Program-made: the position numbers and the translations under genes | Shown: in pieces, positions 6,790 through 13,062 of the stretch | Layout of the letters: every line of letters starts with the position of its first letter | Position numbering within the stretch: the first letter of the stretch is position 1 | NCBI GenBank assembly: GCA_045580835.1 | Contig: JAZNOM010000099.1 | Coordinates: forward strand, 1 to 21,514 | Direction: 5' to 3' | DNA length: 21,514 bases | From: UMGS902 sp045580835 | GTDB taxonomy: Bacteria; Bacillota; Clostridia; Oscillospirales; CAG-272 | Notes under the pieces: model-generated | Databases searched by the model: none | What the model saw: the letters and a program-made list of their open reading frames with translations, nothing else | Told to the model about the DNA's origin: nothing

Positions 6790-7670
6790 TACTTCAAATA
6801 CTCCTTAACGAATTTTGCAAATTCCTCGCGGGTCTCGGGATGCTCAAGCGCCTTTACGAAGTTAGCCTTGGCAAAGCCGAGCTTTGAGCCGATATCGTAT
6901 CTGTCTCCCTCAAAAATCTTTGCGGTTACGCCGTAGGCGCGCGCATATGCTGCCATTGCGTCGGTAAGCTGAATTTCGCCGCCCGCACCCGGTTCGGTAT
7001 TCTCTAAAATCTGGAATATCTCGGGGGTAAGCAAAACTCGTCCCAAAATCGCAAGGTTAGAAAATTCTTCGCCCGGCTTTGGCTTTTCAATCATGTCGTC
7101 AACATAATACTCGCCATCGCCATCCTCAATTTTCTGCGCCTTCATCGAGCAGTATTTTGCAAGCTGCTCGGTAGGAACTTCCTTTACGCCGACAGCGCTG
7201 AGCCCGTACTTTTCGTATGTATCAATAAGCTGCTGCACTACCGGACGCTTTGAAAAAATAATGTCGTCGCCGTAGAGAATTGCAAAAGGCTCGTCGCCGA
7301 CAAAGTCCTTTGCGCGGAGCACCGCGTGTCCAAGTCCTTTCGGCTCCTTCTGACGCAGGAAATAAACATTTACCATGTCGCAGATTTCGTGAAGAAGTTT
7401 GACATCTTCATCTCTGCCCTTGCTAGTGAGTGCCGCATCGTACTCGGGGGAGTAGTCGAAAAACTCCTCCATTGCGTTCTTGTCACGGCCGGTGATAATG
7501 AGCACGTCGGTAATTCCGCTGTCTGCCGCCTCCTTAACAAGGTAATAGAGGGCGGGATAATCCATAATGGGCAGCATTTCTTTAGGCACCGCCCTCGAGA
7601 TGGGGAGCATTCTTGTGCCAAGTCCTGCCGCAGGAATAATCGCTTTGCGTACTTGCTTAACTGCTTTCAT
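6789..7670 (-). CDS. galU: UTP-glucose-1-phosphate uridylyltransferase
   Basis: GalU makes UDP-glucose from UTP and glucose-1-phosphate for cell-envelope sugars and glycolipids. The ~293-aa product begins with the nucleotidyltransferase motif IIPAAGLGTRMLPISRAVPKEMLP and carries FAILYGDDI, IEKPKPGE, LGRVLLTPEIF and GGEIQLTDA, all typical of bacterial GalU. Two ATG codons stand in tandem at 7673 and 7670. AGGAGG is 4 nt from the first and 7 nt from the second, so I favour 7670. It is the first gene after a good promoter and overlaps the dCMP deaminase gene by one base. Confidence 0.96.
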   Translation of the reverse strand: MKAVKQVRKAIIPAAGLGTRMLPISRAVPKEMLPIMDYPALYYLVKEAADSGITDVLIITGRDKNAMEEFFDYSPEYDAALTSKGRDEDVKLLHEICDMVNVYFLRQKEPKGLGHAVLRAKDFVGDEPFAILYGDDIIFSKRPVVQQLIDTYEKYGLSAVGVKEVPTEQLAKYCSMKAQKIEDGDGEYYVDDMIEKPKPGEEFSNLAILGRVLLTPEIFQILENTEPGAGGEIQLTDAMAAYARAYGVTAKIFEGDRYDIGSKLGFAKANFVKALEHPETREEFAKFVKEYLK

Positions 7671-7691
7671 CATCGTTCCTCCTAAATAAAG

Positions 7692-7716
7692 ATATAATAT
7701 AACGATTATATTATAT
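7692..7716. promoter_or_regulatory. Perfect 11+3+11 inverted repeat over the galU -10 region
   Basis: Arms ATATAATATAA (7692-7702) and TTATATTATAT (7706-7716) flank CGA. The repeat covers the galU -10 hexamer and the expected start site, so it could be an operator or an early-leader hairpin. It is purely AT apart from the centre, which lowers the weight of the symmetry. Confidence 0.45.
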
Positions 7717-7738
7717 AACTAATAGAGAAAAAAAGCAA
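7710..7738 (-). promoter_or_regulatory. Promoter of the galU operon
   Basis: On the minus strand, TTGCTT (7738-7733) and a perfect TATAAT (7715-7710) are separated by 17 nt, as for the vegetative sigma factor. The expected start site is near 7703, about 30 nt before the galU start. A second TATAAT overlaps at 7710-7705 but is poorly spaced. Confidence 0.8.
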
Positions 7739-7766
7739 TAGAAAGAAAAATTAATGTTTATCTAAT

Positions 7767-7892
7767 CACTTCAAAATGCAAGCATTTTGAAGTGGAGCAA
7801 AACCGTTCGCTCGCGCCGCGCTCACCGCGCGCGGTTTTTAAGGTGTAAAAAAGCCGGCGCATGTCCGCCTTTTTTACGAAATTTTACTCGCG
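7767..7892. repeat. Cluster of intergenic hairpins between the 63-aa gene and galU
   Basis: Three structures follow each other. The first is a perfect 13-bp inverted repeat, CACTTCAAAATGC/GCATTTTGAAGTG (7767-7794). The second is a GC-rich stem with AAAACCG/CGGTTTT ends and GCGC-rich interior (about 7799-7840). The third is GTAAAAAAG/CTTTTTTAC (about 7847-7876). The last one may terminate transcription from the small gene on the minus strand. No coding frame is supported in 7739-7903. Confidence 0.6.
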
Positions 7893-7903
7893 TAAACTTT
7901 AAT

Positions 7904-8095
7904 TTACCTTTTCAAAAGCTGCATATATTCATCAAACCTATGCTCGCGGATGGGCATTACGGGGTGTGCATAGTCATCGAAAATCAACACAAGCGCAGGG
8001 GAGATGTTTTTATATCTGTCTGTAAAATAATAACCTTTCAGTTTTCCCTCGGCAATAAGCTTTTTTGCGGTAGCATGATAATTAAAATAAGACAT
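7904..8095 (-). CDS. 63-aa conserved-looking small protein of unknown function
   Basis: The product is a small soluble basic protein of 63 residues with an aromatic-rich start (MSYFNYHATAKKLI), a central ISPALVLIFDD and the ending MPIREHRFDEYMQLLKR. I recall similar small Firmicute proteins with a PALVL..F / MPIREHR pattern, some labelled in databases as thermostable hemolysin. That label is not supported by anything seen here. GAGGTG lies about 6 nt before the ATG, and codon use looks like that of neighbouring genes, so I take it as real. The start codon and ribosome binding site are enclosed in a perfect 12-bp hairpin (8091-8121). It follows the Crp/Fnr gene by 31 nt on the same strand and may share its transcript. 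Confidence 0.75.
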   Translation of the reverse strand: MSYFNYHATAKKLIAEGKLKGYYFTDRYKNISPALVLIFDDYAHPVMPIREHRFDEYMQLLKR

Positions 8096-8121
8096 TCTAT
8101 CACCTCTTATGATAGAATGTC
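8091..8121 (-). promoter_or_regulatory. 12-bp perfect hairpin enclosing RBS and start codon of the 63-aa gene
   Basis: Arms GACATTCTATCA (8091-8102) and TGATAGAATGTC (8110-8121) are perfectly complementary, with a 7-nt loop. In the mRNA the loop holds AAGAGG of the ribosome binding site and the 3' arm holds the ATG. There is no T-run, so it is not a normal terminator. It is more likely a translational control or an mRNA processing or stability structure. Confidence 0.75.
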
Positions 8122-8126
8122 TTGTT

Positions 8127-8786
8127 TCACAGCAAAGTAAACTTGTTTTTTTCGCACCTCAATGTTCCCTCACGGCGAAGTTTGCTTATCTCTGCCGAAA
8201 GTCCGCTGCGGTCAACTGTAAGATAATCTGCAAGTTCCTGACGGTCAAAAGGAATTTCAAAAGTACTTTTGCCGCTTTGCTTTGCACACATTGTAAGATA
8301 TGCCATAAGTTTTTCGCGCGTAGTACGCTTTGAGGTTATCTCTAACTTTCTGTGAAAGACGAGGTTTTTATCAGCCAATATGTGCATAAGATTGAATATT
8401 ATCTGTTGATGATGTGCGCAAGCCCTTGCGCATGTCCTTGACACGCACATACTGTCAAAAAACATTACCTCCGTATTCTCCTTTGCAACGATATCCAATG
8501 GCATCTTATCTATGCCGGAAAGTGCAAAAGTTTCGCCAAAAAGCTCCGACAGCGCAATATCTGAAACTATACTGCGATTTCCATAATAATCCGTCTGCTC
8601 AATCTGCGCCTCGCCGGACAGCAACACGCCGACGTAGTGCGCATCGTCACCTTCAGCAATTATAAATTCGCCTTTGTGATAACTCACAACCCTTGCGCCA
8701 AGGCAGCCAAGCATGCCGCCTATTTCATTATCGGCTATATCATCAAAAAGCGGACATCTTCTTAAAACTTCAAAGTATTTTTGCAT
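8127..8786 (-). CDS. Crp/Fnr-family transcriptional regulator
   Basis: This is a 219-aa DNA-binding regulator with an N-terminal cyclic-nucleotide-binding-like beta barrel (about 10-115), a dimer helix (about 120-150) and a C-terminal winged helix. Its helix-turn-helix region is FDRQELADYLTVDRSGLSAE (180-199). I chose the ATG at 8786 because GGAG lies 6 nt upstream; the frame is open to 8816, but that part contains a palindromic operator. A cysteine group, C114-x4-C119-x3-C123, lies at the start of the dimer helix. The classic cAMP pocket residues are not evident, so the signal is more likely redox, NO or another ligand. It diverges from a ferredoxin gene. In clostridia such a pair often accompanies the hybrid cluster protein (HcpR-type control), but no hcp is present here. 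Confidence 0.9.
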   Translation of the reverse strand: MQKYFEVLRRCPLFDDIADNEIGGMLGCLGARVVSYHKGEFIIAEGDDAHYVGVLLSGEAQIEQTDYYGNRSIVSDIALSELFGETFALSGIDKMPLDIVAKENTEVMFFDSMCVSRTCARACAHHQQIIFNLMHILADKNLVFHRKLEITSKRTTREKLMAYLTMCAKQSGKSTFEIPFDRQELADYLTVDRSGLSAEISKLRREGTLRCEKNKFTLL

Positions 8787-8799
8787 ACAAAGCTCCATT

Positions 8800-8815
8800 T
8801 GTTGAAAATTCAACA
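8800..8815. promoter_or_regulatory. Candidate Crp/Fnr operator TGTTGAAAATTCAACA
   Basis: A perfect 7-bp inverted repeat with a 2-nt centre has FNR/CRP-site size and spacing. Its centre (8807.5) is 41.5 bp before the start site predicted from the TACAAT box at 8837-8842 of the ferredoxin promoter. This is the class II activator position. For the crp gene it lies just downstream of that gene's predicted start site, where binding would repress. Confidence 0.6.
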
Positions 8816-8824
8816 TACATTGTA

Positions 8825-8847
8825 AGTTTATTGTACTACAATAAACT
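8825..8847. promoter_or_regulatory. 23-bp palindrome with divergent -10 elements
   Basis: Arms AGTTTATTGTA (8825-8835) and TACAATAAACT (8837-8847) flank one C. Each arm contains a TACAAT hexamer, one per strand. The minus-strand copy (8835-8830) has TTGAAG (8858-8853) 17 nt upstream and forms the crp promoter. The plus-strand copy (8837-8842) serves the ferredoxin gene and lacks a good -35 box, as expected for an activated promoter. Confidence 0.6.
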
Positions 8848-8873
8848 CACAACTTCAAGAGGAGAACGCAACA

Positions 8874-9566
8874 ATGATTAGAAAAATTATTAAGATAGAC
8901 AAAGAAAAGTGCAATGGCTGCGGAGCGTGCGCGGCGGCATGCCACGAAGGCGCGATACAAATGGTAAACGGCAAAGCTAAGCTAACAAGAGAGGACTACT
9001 GCGACGGCCTTGGCGACTGTCTGCCTGCATGCCCAACCGGTGCAATTACATTTGAAGAAAGAGAGGCACCTGCATACAACGAGGCTGCCGTTCTTGAAGC
9101 AAAGAAAAAAGCGGCGAAGCCACTGCCCTGCGGTTGCCCCGGTACAAATTCAAAAGTCATCAAGCGCGACTCCGCAAACGCGGCACCTGCGGAGACCGTA
9201 ACAAGTCAGCTTATGCAATGGCCGGTGCAGATAAAGCTTGTCCCAGTAAACGCGCCCTATTTTGACGAAGCAAACCTGCTTGTCGCCGCCGACTGCACCG
9301 CGTTTGCATACGGAAATTTCCACAATGAATTTATCAGAAATCACATCACGCTTATCGGCTGTCCCAAGCTTGACGAAGGCGACTACTCCGAAAAGCTGAC
9401 TGCGATTATCCAAAATAACAACATAAAAAGCGTTAAAATCGTGCGAATGGAAGTTCCTTGTTGCGGCGGCATTGAAAATGCTGTAAAGCGCGCACTCATG
9501 GCAAGCAGCAAGTTTATTCCATGGCAGGTTGTAACGATTTCAACGGATGGAAAAATTGTGGAATAA
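8874..9566 (+). CDS. 4Fe-4S ferredoxin-domain protein
   Basis: This 230-aa cytoplasmic iron-sulfur protein has an N-terminal ferredoxin domain (about 1-60) and a longer C-terminal region of unknown role. The first motif is complete: C13-x2-C16-x2-C19-x3-C23. In the second, CDGLGDCLPACP, Cys is found at 43, 49 and 53, but the usual middle Cys is Leu46, so one cluster may lack a ligand. I recall CDGLG as common in this subfamily. Further Cys are at 86 and 88 (PCGCPG), and in DCTAFAYGN, IGCPKL and VPCCGG, which may bind another cofactor. GAGGAG lies 9 nt before the ATG. The divergent Crp/Fnr gene and operator suggest control by redox or NO-type stress. Its electron partner is unknown. Confidence 0.88.
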   Translation: MIRKIIKIDKEKCNGCGACAAACHEGAIQMVNGKAKLTREDYCDGLGDCLPACPTGAITFEEREAPAYNEAAVLEAKKKAAKPLPCGCPGTNSKVIKRDSANAAPAETVTSQLMQWPVQIKLVPVNAPYFDEANLLVAADCTAFAYGNFHNEFIRNHITLIGCPKLDEGDYSEKLTAIIQNNNIKSVKIVRMEVPCCGGIENAVKRALMASSKFIPWQVVTISTDGKIVE

Positions 9567-9582
9567 ACGAACAGAGGAACAA

Positions 9583-9688
9583 TGTCAGAACCTTTTTTTG
9601 TAAAAACAAATTACCTGTAGCCATAGCTAATTATAAAATATTTTACAGTTTTTCTTTGGTTCTTTCTTTTTAAGAAAGAACGCTCTCG
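9583..9688. repeat. Three-hairpin dispersed repeat, copy B (shorter, diverged)
   Basis: It begins TGTCAGAACCTTTTT and lacks the complementary GGTTCCGAC arm found in copies A and C. The middle TGTAGCCATAGCTA (9616-9629) is a damaged palindrome. The right end TTTCTTTGGTTCTTTCTT...AAGAAAGAAC is intact. It lies directly after the ferredoxin gene, in the convergent gap to the flotillin gene. Confidence 0.8.
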
Positions 9689-9694
9689 TAAAAC

Positions 9695-9720
9695 AAAAAG
9701 CACCTTTCGGTGCTTTTTTG
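9695..9720. terminator. Bidirectional hairpin terminator between ferredoxin and flotillin genes
   Basis: A perfect 10-bp stem AAAAAGCACC/GGTGCTTTTT with loop TTTC is followed by T residues on the plus strand and by a T-run on the minus strand. It serves both convergent genes. Confidence 0.88.
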
Positions 9721-9723
9721 TTT

Positions 9724-11127
9724 TTATTCTTCGGTAACGGTTTCTTCTTTGGGAGTTTCTGCCTCTTCGGGAAGCTTTTCACCGAGAAGCGTGGGAAGCT
9801 GCATACCTGCCATTGCAAACACCTCATTGAGAGGGGGCACAGACTTCATCATGCCTGAAATAAAGTTTGCAGTGGAGGTCTTGCCGTCGCCGCCCTGACC
9901 GCCGTCCCAAACGGTAACCTTGTCAATCTTGATATTCTTAATTGCGTCTACCTGAACACGCATAAGCTCTTCAAGCTTATCTGCGATAAGGAGTTTGAGC
10001 GCCGCGTCAGCATCGCCGCCTGCGGATTTTACGATTTCTGCAAAACCTGCCGCCTGCTTTTTAAGGATTTCTTCAACGCCGCGCGCCTCTGCCTGCATCT
10101 TTGCATAGATAGCGTCTGCTTCACCCTGCGCTCTTCTGCGAGTCTGCTCTGCTTCTGCTTCTGCTGCAAGCTCCATTTCCTTTTTCTTTGCTTCTGCACG
10201 AACGATTATATCCGCTTCAAGGGTTGCAAGTTCTTTTGCACGTCTTGCCTGTTCAGCAGCCTGCTCTGCAGCATAGGACTCTTCAAGAGCCTTTGCAGCC
10301 TGAATCTTTTCAGCAGTAGTTGCAATTTTGAGTGCTTCTGCCTCTTTTTCGCGAAGTGCCGCTTCACTCATTGCAATCTTCATCTTGGCTTCATTTTCAC
10401 CCTGAATTGCAATAGAATCAGCCTCGGAAACCTTGATACGCTGGTCCATTCTCGCATTTGCTTCACCGATAGAACCGTCTCTATCCTGCTCTGCAACACT
10501 CTTTTTAGCATCGTTGATAGCCTTTGCAGCAGCCTCTTTACCAAGTGCTGCTATATATCCGGACTCGTCGCTGATGTCGGTAACGTTTACGTTAATAAGA
10601 CGGAGACCGATTTTCTTAAGTTCGGTTTCTACGTTGCTGCTTACAGCCGCAAGGAACTTATCACGGTCGGTATTGATTTCCTCAATATCCATGGTTGCAA
10701 TGATAAGACGAAGCTGACCGAAAATGATATCCTTTGCAAGCTCCTGAATCTCGGAAAGCTGAAGTCCGAGCAGTCGCTCTGCCGCGTTCTGCATAACACC
10801 GGGTTCGGTAGAAATACCAACGGTAAAACGCGAGGGTACGTCAATACGGATATTCTGCTTGGAAAGTGCATTTTTAAGGTCAACCTGAATCGAAATAGGT
10901 GTCAGGTCGAGGTATGCATACGACTGGAACACGGGGATTACAAATTCTGCACCGCCGTGGATACACTTTGCGCTGCGGTTGGTGCCGTCCTTGTTTTTAC
11001 CAATGGAGCCGTAAACTACCATGATTTTGTCAGAGGGACATTTCTTGTATCTTGAGCATATCCATGCAAGGAAAGATACAAGTACAAGCACAACTGCACA
11101 GATTAAAAAGATGATTTCGGGTTTCAT
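9724..11127 (-). CDS. Flotillin-like SPFH-domain membrane protein
   Basis: This is a 467-aa flotillin of the YuaG/FloT type, a scaffold of membrane microdomains. Residues about 5-25 form an N-terminal membrane segment (IIFLICAVVLVLVSFLAWIC). The SPFH/PHB domain spans about 30-200. A long Ala/Glu-rich coiled coil with repeated EA(E)A motifs runs about 200-350 and drives oligomerisation. The C-terminal part holds VTVWDGGQGGDGK and a final acidic, Pro/Thr/Glu-rich tail. AGGAGG lies 6 nt before the ATG. It follows an NfeD-type gene by 21 nt, the well-known flotillin partner arrangement. I do not choose between floT and floA names. Confidence 0.93.
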   Translation of the reverse strand: MKPEIIFLICAVVLVLVSFLAWICSRYKKCPSDKIMVVYGSIGKNKDGTNRSAKCIHGGAEFVIPVFQSYAYLDLTPISIQVDLKNALSKQNIRIDVPSRFTVGISTEPGVMQNAAERLLGLQLSEIQELAKDIIFGQLRLIIATMDIEEINTDRDKFLAAVSSNVETELKKIGLRLINVNVTDISDESGYIAALGKEAAAKAINDAKKSVAEQDRDGSIGEANARMDQRIKVSEADSIAIQGENEAKMKIAMSEAALREKEAEALKIATTAEKIQAAKALEESYAAEQAAEQARRAKELATLEADIIVRAEAKKKEMELAAEAEAEQTRRRAQGEADAIYAKMQAEARGVEEILKKQAAGFAEIVKSAGGDADAALKLLIADKLEELMRVQVDAIKNIKIDKVTVWDGGQGGDGKTSTANFISGMMKSVPPLNEVFAMAGMQLPTLLGEKLPEEAETPKEETVTEE

Positions 11128-11148
11128 AGTTTTCCTCCTGTATTTAAA

Positions 11149-11769
11149 TTATTTTTTCTTAACAATAAGGTCGGTCTGCCCGCTTACGCCGACAACTACC
11201 ACTTCGCTGCCGGTGACAAGCGCTTCTTCACTGTCGGTAACTGCATTTCGCTCAACGTACGCGCCTTGAAGCATAATATGTACCTTACCCTCTCCGCTAC
11301 GCGAAGGAGGAATTGTAAGATGTACCTTGCCTGCAGTGCCAATGGCGTTGCGATTATCAGTATTTCCGTCGCTACGCAGTTTCATTACGGCACGAAGCAA
11401 GAATGCAATAAGCACCATCATGGCAAAGCCGCTGACAACAGCTACGGGAATTGTGGCAAATATAGGCGCGCCTGCACCGTTCATTGCTATACCAACCCAG
11501 CCGAACACCACAAAGAACGCTATTATTCCGCGTACGGTGAAAATGCGAAGTCCGTCAAGTCCGGCGGCATCGTTCAAATCGTAAATATCATCGCCGATAT
11601 CGCCGTCAATGTCGCCGGCTTCCACGTCGATATCACCGTCTGCATCATCGCCGATTCCGATAAACATTAGCACAGTCTGTATAAGCAATACAAGCGTTGA
11701 AGGTATTGCAATGCAATAAAACACCTGCGTTGCAAAGTCAAGTGAATTCCAAAAATCAATTATAAACAT
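11149..11769 (-). CDS. NfeD-like membrane protein, flotillin partner
   Basis: This 206-aa membrane protein has an N-terminal membrane segment (about 15-39), an aspartate-rich linker (about 41-65, roughly half Asp/Glu), two more membrane segments (about 77-97 and 101-126) and a C-terminal beta-rich OB-fold-like NfeD domain (about 142-205). The domain includes GTAGKVHLTIPPSRSGEGKV and the ending GVSGQTDLIVKK. NfeD-type proteins are thought to work with flotillins at membrane microdomains. It lacks the ClpP-like protease domain of long NfeD proteins. AAGGA lies about 10 nt before the ATG. The acidic linker faces one side of the membrane and could bind divalent cations, but this is only a suggestion. 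Confidence 0.87.
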   Translation of the reverse strand: MFIIDFWNSLDFATQVFYCIAIPSTLVLLIQTVLMFIGIGDDADGDIDVEAGDIDGDIGDDIYDLNDAAGLDGLRIFTVRGIIAFFVVFGWVGIAMNGAGAPIFATIPVAVVSGFAMMVLIAFLLRAVMKLRSDGNTDNRNAIGTAGKVHLTIPPSRSGEGKVHIMLQGAYVERNAVTDSEEALVTGSEVVVVGVSGQTDLIVKKK

Positions 11770-11793
11770 ACTGCTATTCCTTTCTGAAGACTA

Positions 11794-12345
11794 TTACAGT
11801 TCTGACAGTATTTCAGCCGACAGATTTTTAAGTTCCGACGCCGTATGTGCATACAGCATAGCCTTTAATATCTTTGCAAGCTGCTTGATTTGTTGCGGCT
11901 CACGCGTATCAATATCCCTTGTTGCGCAGCTAACGGCTTTTTCTACAGACTTTTCATCCATAATATTTATGTTTCCCTCGGCAAGCATATCCACGTATTT
12001 GTGATAAAGAACATCATCGCCAATAAGGTCGTCGCTTCTGTCATCCGGCTTTCCGCCGATTACATGTATCAATGTACATATTCGCTCAATTTGTAAAGAC
12101 TCACGCAGCATATTTATAATGATTATTCGAGCAAACTGCTCGCGTGAGTACACTCTACCGGTTGGGTGTGTGACAAATCCTCGCTTAACCCAGTTCTGTA
12201 TAAGATAGGGTTCAAGCCCCGTCATTATCGAGACTTGTGAAAGTGTAATTCCTCCTGTTGCAAAGATTCCGTCAAACAGCGACTTTGTACTTCCCTTTTC
12301 AAGTTTTGTAGCTTCTATCGTTGTTCCCGGAAAGGTTGCGGACAT
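11794..12345 (-). CDS. DUF1836-domain protein with MerR-like helix-turn-helix
   Basis: This 183-aa cytoplasmic protein fits the DUF1836 family of Firmicutes, whose function is not established. Residues about 33-72 read as a MerR-type DNA-binding domain (ITLSQVSIMTGLEPYLIQNW followed by GRVYSREQFARI). The rest is helical, with an acidic middle segment and no cofactor motif. GGAGGTGA lies about 5 nt before the ATG. It is the first gene of an operon with the NfeD-like and flotillin genes (gaps 24 and 21 nt), so it may regulate them. Its promoter has an inverted repeat in the spacer. The family call is by memory of the pattern and is fairly secure. Confidence 0.85.
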   Translation of the reverse strand: MSATFPGTTIEATKLEKGSTKSLFDGIFATGGITLSQVSIMTGLEPYLIQNWVKRGFVTHPTGRVYSREQFARIIIINMLRESLQIERICTLIHVIGGKPDDRSDDLIGDDVLYHKYVDMLAEGNINIMDEKSVEKAVSCATRDIDTREPQQIKQLAKILKAMLYAHTASELKNLSAEILSEL

Positions 12346-12380
12346 CTCGTCACCTCCAATTCAAATTCATTGTCAATATG

Positions 12381-12409
12381 ATTATATCACACGGTCAAGT
12401 GATTGTCAA
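12381..12409 (-). promoter_or_regulatory. Consensus sigma-A promoter of the DUF1836-NfeD-flotillin operon
   Basis: On the minus strand TTGACA (12409-12404) and TATAAT (12386-12381) are both perfect and lie 17 nt apart, with an expected start near 12374. A 5-bp inverted repeat ATCAC/GTGAT (12385-12403) fills the spacer, a position where MerR-type regulators bind. The rest of the 12346-12465 gap shows only a weak TTGTCA (12403-12408) and CATAAT (12429-12434), 20 nt apart, for the plus-strand lipase. Confidence 0.88.
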
Positions 12410-12465
12410 GAGCGAATATATGATTTTTCATAATACCGCTTCACTTTTTCGCATATATTTACTGT

Positions 12466-13056
12466 ATGAACTTATATCAATTATTCTACGAATGTATCAA
12501 TACAAAATATGCTGCGGTTGGATGTTGTGCAAACTACGCGCTTCGCAGAGAAATAAACACGCTCTACATATTTTTTGAAAAATCGGTTGGTGTTACCGAT
12601 TGGAAAAGCAATTTTAACTTTCCTGCAAGAGCATACGGAAAACTGTTTGTACACAAAGGCTTTCTTGAGGTTTGGGAATTGATAAAGCCGAGAATAAAAG
12701 AATATATAAACGACAAAAGCATCAAAAAAATTATAATCGTGGGATACTCGCACGGTGCAGCAATAGCCGTGCTTTGCCATGAATACGTGTGGACATATCG
12801 CCCTGACATACGAGAAAAAATCGAGGGGTACGGCTTTGGCTGTCCGCGAGTGCTGTGGGGGATAAAAAACGCAGAAATAAAAAAACGGTGGGAGCGCTTT
12901 ACCGTTATTCGCAACATAGACGATATCGTAACGCATGTACCACCGTTTATATTTGGGTATTTCCATGTAGGAACTCTGCTTGAAATAGGCGAAAAAGGCA
13001 AATATTCTCGCATAGATGCACATAGAGAAGAAAATATTTTGATGGAGTTAAGATAA
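12466..13056 (+). CDS. Small intracellular class 3 lipase-like alpha/beta hydrolase
   Basis: This 196-aa protein has the core of the class 3 lipase family. The nucleophile elbow is GYSHG (93-97, Ser95), preceded by IIIVGYSHGAAIA. The candidate acid is D152 or D153 in NIDDIVTHVPP, which matches the N-x-x-D-x-V-x-x-x-P pattern, and the candidate base is His167 in YFHVG. No signal peptide or membrane segment is seen, so it likely acts inside the cell; the substrate is unknown. The ATG at 12466 has no clear ribosome binding site; an in-frame stop at 12421 limits any upstream extension. The base composition looks more AT-rich than its neighbours, possibly from transfer. It is divergent from the DUF1836-flotillin operon. 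Confidence 0.82.
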   Translation: MNLYQLFYECINTKYAAVGCCANYALRREINTLYIFFEKSVGVTDWKSNFNFPARAYGKLFVHKGFLEVWELIKPRIKEYINDKSIKKIIIVGYSHGAAIAVLCHEYVWTYRPDIREKIEGYGFGCPRVLWGIKNAEIKKRWERFTVIRNIDDIVTHVPPFIFGYFHVGTLLEIGEKGKYSRIDAHREENILMELR

Positions 13057-13062
13057 AGTACA

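Noticed and set aside
8787..8816. Longer start for the Crp/Fnr gene at 8816
   Set aside because: That stretch includes a perfect palindromic operator; GGAG sits 6 nt before the ATG at 8786.
12481..13023. Long minus-strand open frame opposite the lipase gene
   Set aside because: Its translation is Phe/Tyr/Cys-rich with no family features, while the plus-strand frame carries a full lipase signature. It is an antisense shadow.
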